In this document: piece after piece, positions 6,707 through 11,573 of the stretch
Numbering within the stretch: position 1 is the first letter of the stretch
Layout of the letters: the number at the start of each line of letters is the position of its first letter
NCBI GenBank assembly: GCA_013334845.1
Contig: JAAXWV010000028.1
Location: forward strand, 1 to 11,573
Source of the DNA: Candidatus Roizmanbacteria bacterium
GTDB lineage: Bacteria > Patescibacteriota > Microgenomatia > UBA1406 > GWC2-37-13
Direction of reading: 5' to 3'
Length of the DNA stretch: 11,573 bases
Program-made: the position numbers and the translations under genes
The notes under the pieces: generated by a model
The model's input: only the letters and a program-made list of their open reading frames with translations
What the model was told of the DNA's origin: nothing
The model's database searches: none

Positions 6707-8631
6707 GTATTCCGATTGCTCGATCAGTCAGTAATCCAATCCTTTCTCCCGAGCCCCGCAGCGAGTGGGAATCGTATGCTGCTTTTAATGGAAATGTGGT
6801 AAAAATGGGGAACGAGTTCGTTATGTTGTATCGGGCTCTTTCCGGAATTACCCAGATTAATGGTCATGAACTTCGTGTGTCACGAGTAGGCACTGCTCAT
6901 AGTACTGACGGGATAGGATTTATCAACAGAAAACCGTTTATAGTTCCCGAACTTGATTGGGAGCGATACGGTTGTGAAGACCCCCGATCAACTTTTTTGG
7001 AAGGTGAATACTTTATCTTTTATACCGCCTTATCAATGTATCCACCTGCTGCGCCGGGAATTCGGGTTGCAGTGGCGCTGAGTGATGATCTTCAGAGGGT
7101 AAAGGAAAAACATCTTGTTACTCCCTTTAATGCAAAAGCTATGACTCTTTTTCCCCGGAGAATTAACGGGAAACTAACTGCACTTCTTACAGTGAATACC
7201 GATGCTCCTCCTTCCTATATTTCACTTGTTCAGTTTGAAAACAAAGAGGAGATGTGGTCAGTAGATTTCTGGCGTAACTGGTACCGAGGGCTCAGTGGAC
7301 ACGTTGTCCCGCTAAAACGTATGAATACCGATCAAGTAGAGATAGGTGCATCGCCGATTGAGACAGAAAAGGGATGGCTCCTTATTTATGCCTATATCAA
7401 GAACTATTTTTCTGATAAGAAAGTATTTGGTATAGAGGCTGCTTTGCTAGATCTCAACAACCCTCAAGAGGTGATTGGGCGCGTTGAGGAACCTCTGCTT
7501 GTACCGGAGTTACCCTATGAGCTACAAGGTACTATTCCCAATGTCATTTTTCCCTCTGGTATTTATCGGGATGATGACACCCTCTCAATCTATTATGGCG
7601 CAGCAGATACAACGTGTGCACTAGCTACTTGCAGCTTAAAGGACATACTGGATAAAATGGTGATGAGCGGGGTGAGTATTCCAAAACTGCAGCGGTATGC
7701 TGGTAACCCAATCCTTCAACCCAGAACAGAAAATTTGTGGGAAGAAAGTGCTGTCTTTAACGCTGCTGCGGTGCGAGAAGACGGAAATGTCCACTTATTG
7801 TATCGGGCGATGTCACATGATAACACCTCAACCGTTGGTTATGCTATGAGCGACGATGGTTATCATATCGTCGATCGGCCCGCCGCTCCGGCATATGTGC
7901 CGAGAGAAGAGTTTGAATTGAAAAAGAATCCGGGTGGAAATTCAGGGTGTGAAGATCCTCGCCTCACAAAGATCGATAACAGACTTTACATGTGTTATAC
8001 CGCATACAATGGGGTGAGCTCTCCTCGGGTAGCACTCACTTCTATCTCCGTTGATGATTTTTTGGCGAAAAACTGGAATTCATGGACCAAACCTGTTCTT
8101 ATTTCTCCGCCGGGGATTGATGATAAGGATGCGTTTATCCTGCCCGAAAAGGTAAAGGGTAAATACGTTATTTTTCACCGGATTGAACCTGATATTGTAG
8201 TCGATTATGTTGACTCGCTCGATTTTGATGGGGGAACATGGTTAAAGTGTCAGGAATATATCTCGCCTCGGGAAGGAAAGTGGGATAGTGCAAAAATAGG
8301 AGCTAATACTACTCCCATTAAGACAGAACACGGCTGGGTAATGCTCTATCACGGAATAAGTAATACTGATCGTGAATATCGGGTAGGAGCAATGTTACTT
8401 GATCTAGAAGATCCAGGCAAAGTGCTTTCACGAACAGAGTATCCCATTCTTGAACCGGAAACCCGCTATGAACAGGTAGGGATAGTAAATAACGTTGTTT
8501 TTCCTTGTGGAGCGGTGCTCATTAGTGACACGTATTTCGTATATTATGGAGGCGCTGATCGGGTGATCGGCGTTGCCACGATCTCTTTTTCAAAACTCGT
8601 GAAATACCTGGTTAACACCGCAGTTAAGTAA
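6703..8631 (+). CDS. Double-domain GH130-family glycoside phosphorylase/hydrolase
   Basis: The 642 residues hold two complete GH130 propellers in tandem. Domain A spans about 5-320 and domain B about 328-635; each begins with a 'NPIL' strand and contains GCEDPR (90-95 and 415-420, catalytic Asp 93 and 418). Domain B keeps PEK (481-483) and HR (492-493) and is very similar to the propeller of the preceding gene. From 'ALTSIS' to 'GW' the two share well over half their residues by eye. Domain A differs: FPRR at 150-153 replaces PEK, and the HR position reads TVNTD, so it belongs to a different GH130 branch or has another activity. There is no signal peptide, so both domains should be cytosolic. 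The start ATG overlaps the previous stop as ATGA, indicating translational coupling and co-expression. The likely substrates are beta-mannosides, without further resolution. Confidence 0.85.
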   Translation: MSIPIARSVSNPILSPEPRSEWESYAAFNGNVVKMGNEFVMLYRALSGITQINGHELRVSRVGTAHSTDGIGFINRKPFIVPELDWERYGCEDPRSTFLEGEYFIFYTALSMYPPAAPGIRVAVALSDDLQRVKEKHLVTPFNAKAMTLFPRRINGKLTALLTVNTDAPPSYISLVQFENKEEMWSVDFWRNWYRGLSGHVVPLKRMNTDQVEIGASPIETEKGWLLIYAYIKNYFSDKKVFGIEAALLDLNNPQEVIGRVEEPLLVPELPYELQGTIPNVIFPSGIYRDDDTLSIYYGAADTTCALATCSLKDILDKMVMSGVSIPKLQRYAGNPILQPRTENLWEESAVFNAAAVREDGNVHLLYRAMSHDNTSTVGYAMSDDGYHIVDRPAAPAYVPREEFELKKNPGGNSGCEDPRLTKIDNRLYMCYTAYNGVSSPRVALTSISVDDFLAKNWNSWTKPVLISPPGIDDKDAFILPEKVKGKYVIFHRIEPDIVVDYVDSLDFDGGTWLKCQEYISPREGKWDSAKIGANTTPIKTEHGWVMLYHGISNTDREYRVGAMLLDLEDPGKVLSRTEYPILEPETRYEQVGIVNNVVFPCGAVLISDTYFVYYGGADRVIGVATISFSKLVKYLVNTAVK

Positions 8632-8656
8632 ACACGTCATTAATGATTAATAACAA

Positions 8657-8686
8657 TTGATATCATGGTCTGCCCTGAATTATAAT
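8657..8686 (+). promoter_or_regulatory. Strong sigma-70 promoter of the PurM-like gene (leaderless)
   Basis: TTGATA (8657-8662), an 18-base spacer and a perfect TATAAT (8681-8686) give the best plus-strand promoter in the window. It is preceded by an AT-rich stretch (8639-8651, ATTAAT repeated around a G) that could act as an UP element. The ATG at 8693 follows the -10 by exactly six bases, so the mRNA should begin at or beside the codon. The TTG of the -35 happens to open the same reading frame. Confidence 0.8.
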
Positions 8687-8692
8687 GGGCGC

Positions 8693-9808
8693 ATGAACCA
8701 ACCCAAAAAATCTATCTCGTACAGTTCTTCAGGTGTAAACTATCAATCTCTTGATCTACTTAAACGGTTATCGCAAACAAAGGCAAAATCCACAGCTCCC
8801 TACCTCCAATCTACAAGTGTGGGCGAAGTTGGGGCAAGCCGGGGCGAATCGGCATATGTATGGGAAGAAACGGATGGATATCGGGCATTTGTGATTGAGG
8901 GGTTGGGGACGAAAAATCTCATTGCAGACGAGATGAGAAAAATAACCGGAAAAACATACTATGATGTAGTTGCGCAAGACACAGTGGCAATGATAATTAA
9001 TGACTTAATTGTGGTGGGAGCCGAGCCGCAAGTTATCAATGCCTATTTTGGGTTGGGCAACTCAGAGTGGATTCATGATGAACAGCGAACAACCGATTTA
9101 GTTCAAGGGTGGGCGAAAGGGTGCGAACTTGCCGGAGTTACTTGGGGCGGCGGTGAGACGCCCGGATTGGCAGGAGTCATCAACCCTGAGACGGTTGATT
9201 TATGCGGGGCGGCAGTAGGTGTCATTAAGCCAAAAAATCGTCTCACACTGGGAGATAAACTTCGCGAAGGGGATGTACTGATTCTGGTGGAAAGCAGCGG
9301 CATTCATGCTAATGGGATCTCGCTCGCGCGGGCTATAGCAAACCAGCTTCCCGAAAGATACGCAACTCCTCTTAAAGATGGAACTCTTTTCGGAGACGCT
9401 ATATTGAAACCTACCTATCTGTATTCAAAAATGGTTAAGGGATTATTTGAAGCAGGGATTGATATCCACTATATGGTAAATGTGACGGGCCATGGTTGGC
9501 GAAAACTCATGCGGGCAACTCAGGATTATCGTTACGTGTTGACTGATATCCCCACTCCCCAGCCGCTCTTTGATTTTATTCAACAACACTCGGGAAATAG
9601 CACGGAGGAAATGTATGGGAACTTCAATATGGGGGCCGGGTTTGCAATCTATATTCCTGAAAATCAAGCTGCGCAGACACAGGAAGTGATTAAGAAGCAG
9701 GGGTTTGCTTCCTGGAAAGCCGGGCGAGTAGAGGAGGGAGAGAAAGAGGTGGTGATCAAACCACTGGGGATTAGTTTTAAAGGAAATACACTGAAAGTGA
9801 GAAGCTAA
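8693..9808 (+). CDS. PurM-like AIR synthase-related protein (divergent phosphoribosylformylglycinamidine cyclo-ligase)
   Basis: This 371-residue member of the PurM/AIR synthase superfamily is ATP-dependent and normally closes the imidazole ring to make aminoimidazole ribonucleotide in purine synthesis. The superfamily landmarks appear in order: a short N-terminal segment YSSSGVNY; EGLGTK at 69-74, corresponding to DGVGTK; NDLIVVGAEP at 103-112; GGGETPG at 152-158; SSGIHANG at 201-208; TGHGWRKLMR at 265-274; and FNMGAGF at 311-317. The Asp that begins the DGVGTK motif is Glu here, and the glycine-rich N-terminal loop differs from canonical PurM. A TTG 36 bases upstream in the same frame is part of the -35 box, so the ATG at 8693 is the start. 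No other purine gene is visible. Genuine PurM is the best guess, but a different activity of the family cannot be excluded. Confidence 0.8.
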   Translation: MNQPKKSISYSSSGVNYQSLDLLKRLSQTKAKSTAPYLQSTSVGEVGASRGESAYVWEETDGYRAFVIEGLGTKNLIADEMRKITGKTYYDVVAQDTVAMIINDLIVVGAEPQVINAYFGLGNSEWIHDEQRTTDLVQGWAKGCELAGVTWGGGETPGLAGVINPETVDLCGAAVGVIKPKNRLTLGDKLREGDVLILVESSGIHANGISLARAIANQLPERYATPLKDGTLFGDAILKPTYLYSKMVKGLFEAGIDIHYMVNVTGHGWRKLMRATQDYRYVLTDIPTPQPLFDFIQQHSGNSTEEMYGNFNMGAGFAIYIPENQAAQTQEVIKKQGFASWKAGRVEEGEKEVVIKPLGISFKGNTLKVRS

Positions 9809-9815
9809 CATAATC

Positions 9816-10352
9816 ATGGAAGAAATCACTATCGTAAATGAAAAAAATGAGGTGGTGGGTTCGGCTCCCCGAATAGAAGTGCATAGGCGAGGATTATGGC
9901 ATCGAGTGGTAGTCATAATGGTGACCAACTCAGCCGGAGAACTATTTATCCAGAAGCGAAACGCCGACGCTGATACCTGTCCCAATATGTGGGATCACTC
10001 AGCCGCAGGACATGTAGATAAAGATGAAGAGCCAGATATAGCAGCAAAGCGGGAACTTTTTGAAGAACTGGGAATCCAAGGCAAACCACTGAAGTTTATA
10101 ACAATATATAAAACAGAGAGTCAGGAGGGAGAGAAATTTCTGAGAAGATTTTGGTACTTGTATATCTGTAAATTTGATGGAGAAATGAAGCTTCAAAAGG
10201 AGGAAGTACAAGATGGGAAATTCGTCACCATCGAGTGGCTGCAAAAAGAGCTTCAATTTGACCCGGAAATATATACTACCGGACTACGTAAATCATTGGA
10301 AGAATATTTACAGAGACAGTCCATAGATGATTCTGTGTCAAGCCCGGAATGA
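9816..10352 (+). CDS. NUDIX hydrolase, YfcD / isopentenyl-diphosphate isomerase-like
   Basis: This 178-residue protein has a perfect NUDIX box from G65 to I87 (G-x5-E-x7-REL-x-EEL-GI) with the metal-binding Glu83 and Glu84. The N-terminal 'IVNEKNEVVG' followed by HRRGLWHR is the arrangement found in YfcD-like hydrolases and type 1 isopentenyl-diphosphate isomerases. Members hydrolyse nucleoside or other diphosphates, or isomerise isopentenyl diphosphate, with Mg2+ or Mn2+ in the cytosol. Which reaction applies cannot be decided from sequence alone; the hydrolase is more likely, as the isomerase-specific catalytic cysteine context is not clear. The gene begins seven bases after the PurM-like stop and probably shares its transcript. 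Its last codons (DDSVSSPE) lie inside a degenerate interspersed repeat, so the C-terminus may have been extended by that element. Confidence 0.88.
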   Translation: MEEITIVNEKNEVVGSAPRIEVHRRGLWHRVVVIMVTNSAGELFIQKRNADADTCPNMWDHSAAGHVDKDEEPDIAAKRELFEELGIQGKPLKFITIYKTESQEGEKFLRRFWYLYICKFDGEMKLQKEEVQDGKFVTIEWLQKELQFDPEIYTTGLRKSLEEYLQRQSIDDSVSSPE

Positions 10353-10354
10353 CG
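10329..10354 (-). repeat. Degenerate interspersed palindromic repeat fragment
   Basis: Read on the minus strand, the sequence GTCATTCCGGGCTTGACA followed by CAGAATC closely resembles the widespread intergenic element GTCATTCCGGGCTTGACC-CGGAATC found in many bacterial genomes. The outer arms ATTC (10330-10333) and GAAT (10347-10350) still pair, but the inner arm has decayed. It overlaps the last codons of the NUDIX gene and ends just before the -10 box of the transporter gene. The match is from memory of the element, not from a search. Confidence 0.4.
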
Positions 10355-10365
10355 TGGAAAAGGGG

Positions 10366-10371
10366 TATAAT
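10366..10371 (+). promoter_or_regulatory. -10 box of the VIT-family transporter gene (leaderless)
   Basis: A perfect TATAAT ends six bases before the ATG at 10378, the same spacing as at gltX and the PurM-like gene. The preceding four bases are GGGG and no -35 is evident. Transcription would start at the ATG. This supports the 10378 start over the in-frame ATG at 10327, which lies upstream of the box and inside the NUDIX gene. Confidence 0.6.
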
Positions 10372-10377
10372 TATAGT

Positions 10378-11100
10378 ATGGCCAAAATGGAAAAACCCAC
10401 CAGACATCCCGAGCAGCATCATGGTGATCCGGGCGCAAAGCTTAATTGGCTTCGTGCCGGGGTTCTCGGTGCAAACGATGGCATTGTTTCAATCGCCGGT
10501 TTAGTTGTAGGTGTTGCTGGAGCCACTCAATCACTTCCCATTATTTTTACCGCCGGACTGGCTGGGATTATTGCGGGAGCCATCTCAATGGCCGCGGGAG
10601 AGTATGTTTCTGTTAGTAGTTCGCGCGACACAGAAGAGGCGCTTCTTCAAAAAGAGAAATATGAACTTCAACATTTCCCTGACGAGGAGTTTGAAGAACT
10701 GGTTCGGATCTATCAAGGAAAGGGACTATCAAGAAAAACTGCCGAACAAGTAGCTCATGAGCTCCATGAAAAAGATGCATATGCGGCACATATTGATGCA
10801 GAACTTAATATCGACCCGGATAATCTTACCAACCCCTGGCATGCAGCATTTGCCTCAAGCACTTCATTTGTTGCAGGTGCGATAATTCCCATGCTCGCTG
10901 TTATGTTCCCTCCTTCAGCAATTCGAATTCCGTTTACTTTTGGAGCTGTAGTATTGGCACTTGCTCTTACAGGGACAATTAGCGCGAAAGTGGGAAACGC
11001 ATCCGTATGGCAGGCTGTGATTCGTGTTGTCTCAGGAGGGATACTGGCGATGGTAATCACATACTTTATCGGTCGCCTGTTTGGCGTAAGCGGGGTATGA
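10378..11100 (+). CDS. VIT1/CCC1-family iron/manganese transporter
   Basis: This 240-residue membrane protein of the vacuolar iron transporter family moves Fe2+ or Mn2+ across the membrane. The first membrane segment carries the family motif GVLGANDGIVS (about 28-38, with the conserved Asp34). The second ends in ISMAAGEYVSVSSSRDTE (about 69-86). A Glu-rich cytoplasmic helical stretch (about 86-145, with E86, E87, E93, E96, E103, E104, E106 and E107) corresponds to the metal-binding domain between segments 2 and 3. Three more hydrophobic segments follow, near 158-178, 184-203 and 212-235. The five-helix layout is normal for the family. The N-terminal tail has a His cluster (RHPEQHH, from 9). 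An in-frame ATG at 10327 is rejected because it precedes the TATAAT and overlaps the NUDIX gene. The metal specificity is not readable. Confidence 0.92.
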   Translation: MAKMEKPTRHPEQHHGDPGAKLNWLRAGVLGANDGIVSIAGLVVGVAGATQSLPIIFTAGLAGIIAGAISMAAGEYVSVSSSRDTEEALLQKEKYELQHFPDEEFEELVRIYQGKGLSRKTAEQVAHELHEKDAYAAHIDAELNIDPDNLTNPWHAAFASSTSFVAGAIIPMLAVMFPPSAIRIPFTFGAVVLALALTGTISAKVGNASVWQAVIRVVSGGILAMVITYFIGRLFGVSGV

Positions 11101-11401
11101 CAAAGGGCAACAAATCCTCTTTTTTAATCAATCGAGACTCATTACAGTTTTTTATGAGTGCTAGACTGGGGAGATGAGAGAACAGTTTCTGTTGGTCTGC
11201 ATGAAGTTTTTTAATCTTGTCTGTACCATCCGTGCGAACCTTCCCAATGTAGTAAGTGGCTTTTGTTAATTTCTTGTGAGCAGCTAACCACTGGCAAAAC
11301 TCAAAAAAGTTAAACTGAAGAAGGTTGTGAAGTTTTAAATCTTTAAGCTTGAAGTAGAAATTGCTACCGTCAATCAGGATGATACAGGTTTCGTTTTTCA
11401 T
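11066..11401 (-). CDS. NYN-domain protein, truncated (probable pseudogene)
   Basis: The 111 residues begin with the NYN (PIN-like nuclease) signature IILIDGSNFYFKLKDL, whose Asp at position 11 is the first catalytic carboxylate. YYIGKVR and DQQKLFSHL follow, typical of bacterial NYN proteins of 160-190 residues. After about residue 76 the family sequence stops: the expected 'GRLLK...HEKGVDV' section and the distal 'SSDTDLLPA' aspartates are missing, and neither other frame restores them. The remaining 35 residues read through non-coding DNA and 35 bases antisense to the transporter's 3' end. A deletion that removed the second half of the gene is the simplest explanation, so nuclease activity is doubtful. 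No Shine-Dalgarno is visible. A strong promoter and a terminator hairpin lie upstream. Confidence 0.65.
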   Translation of the reverse strand: MKNETCIILIDGSNFYFKLKDLKLHNLLQFNFFEFCQWLAAHKKLTKATYYIGKVRTDGTDKIKKLHADQQKLFSHLPSLALIKNCNESRLIKKEDLLPFVIPRLRQTGDR

Positions 11402-11428
11402 TCATTAATAAGTCTACCCGGTTTTTGT

Positions 11429-11467
11429 AAAAAAAATCCTGCAAACAACCTTGCGGTTCTTGCAGGA
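11429..11467 (-). terminator. Rho-independent terminator / attenuator hairpin
   Basis: TCCTGCAA (11437-11444) and TTGCAGGA (11460-11467) form a perfect 8-bp stem. An inner AACC/GGTT stem closes a four-base TTGC loop, with a small bulge between the two. On the minus strand the hairpin is followed directly by eight Ts (complement of 11436-11429), the classical intrinsic terminator form. On the plus strand only a short GATTTT follows, so termination should act mainly leftward. It lies between a strong minus-strand promoter and the NYN start codon. Confidence 0.8.
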
Positions 11468-11482
11468 GATTTTAGTATTTAT

Positions 11483-11511
11483 ATTATAGAAAAAATACCG
11501 AGATAAGTCAA
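11483..11511 (-). promoter_or_regulatory. Near-consensus sigma-70 promoter facing the NYN gene
   Basis: On the minus strand TTGACT (11511-11506), a 17-base spacer and a perfect TATAAT (11488-11483) make the closest match to a consensus promoter in the window. Transcription would begin near 11476, about nine bases before the terminator hairpin, and end about 47 bases later unless readthrough occurs. The -35 box almost touches the plus-strand ATG at 11513. Confidence 0.75.
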
Positions 11512-11512
11512 T

Positions 11513-11573
11513 ATGGGTTTGTTTTACTATGAAGCTCTGTACCAACGTGTAAAAGAGGTCGGATACAAGGAGT
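11513..11573 (+). CDS. Unidentified protein, N-terminal fragment (partial)
   Basis: An ATG at 11513 opens a frame that stays open for 20 codons to the end of the window. It begins MGLFYYEALYQRV and continues with charged residues suggesting an amphipathic helix. I do not recognise a family from so little sequence. The start is plausible because it faces away from the NYN promoter and follows an AT-rich gap. GATAAG at 11502-11507 could be a weak -10 box five bases before the ATG. No Shine-Dalgarno is convincing. Confidence 0.4.
   Translation, partial: MGLFYYEALYQRVKEVGYKE

Noticed and set aside
9443..9985. Open frame of 180 codons on the minus strand across the PurM-like and NUDIX genes
   Set aside because: It overlaps two convincing genes and has no motif, promoter or ribosome site of its own.
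11137..11159. ACTCAT...ATGAGT inverted repeat after the transporter gene
   Set aside because: The stem is only six base pairs, A/T-rich, with an 11-base loop and no following T-run, so it is a poor terminator.
1..11573. Alternative genetic code (TGA as glycine)
   Set aside because: TGA ends trmD, the SOD, both second-strand partners tested and the transporter at the expected family lengths, so the standard code fits.
1..11573. CRISPR array, tRNA, rRNA, IS element, riboswitch or attachment site
   Set aside because: No regularly spaced repeats, cloverleaf, transposase or long terminal inverted repeats were seen; intergenic gaps are all under about 120 bases.

Overview
The window looks like a piece of chromosome from a small-genome bacterium, most likely Patescibacteria (Candidate Phyla Radiation), possibly a Microgenomates- or Parcubacteria-type lineage. 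This is inferred from the style of the proteins: a GltX with a degraded HIGH motif, a short NYN protein, an isolated divergent PurM-like enzyme, compact unrelated neighbours and almost no Shine-Dalgarno sequences. TGA is used as a stop throughout, so the TGA=Gly code of Gracilibacteria/Absconditabacteria is ruled out. No plasmid, phage, IS, rRNA, tRNA or CRISPR feature is visible.

Layout. (1) 1-2218, plus strand: the last 33 codons of trmD, a Mn-type superoxide dismutase with a cysteine-rich tail, and gltX. (2) 2211-4754, minus strand, read right to left: a PAP2 lipid phosphatase, UDP-galactopyranose mutase (glf) and a family-2 glycosyltransferase. This is a small cell-surface glycan module; glf and the glycosyltransferase are separated by one base. 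(3) 4859-8631, plus strand: two genes overlapping by ATGA that together carry three GH130-type beta-propeller domains plus one unassigned, probably propeller-like N-terminal domain. This looks like intracellular mannoside phosphorolysis or hydrolysis, though the exact substrate cannot be read. (4) 8693-11100, plus strand: a divergent AIR synthase (PurM-like), a NUDIX hydrolase of the YfcD/IDI type and a VIT1/CCC1-type Fe/Mn transporter. (5) 11066-11401, minus strand: a NYN-domain gene that has lost its C-terminal half and runs into the 3' end of the transporter. Upstream of it are a near-consensus promoter and, immediately downstream of that promoter, a terminator hairpin. The first 20 codons of an unidentified plus-strand gene end the window.

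The most informative signal lies in the regulatory sequence. Three genes (gltX, the PurM-like gene and the transporter) have a perfect TATAAT exactly six bases before their ATG, so transcription should start at or next to the start codon (leaderless mRNAs). This fixes three start sites, including one where a longer open frame begins with a TTG that is really the -35 box. The second signal is the promoter-hairpin-T8 arrangement before the truncated NYN gene, which would give an RNA of about 47 nt or act as an attenuator. The third is the four-domain GH130 array. I found no complete, clearly novel multi-gene system.
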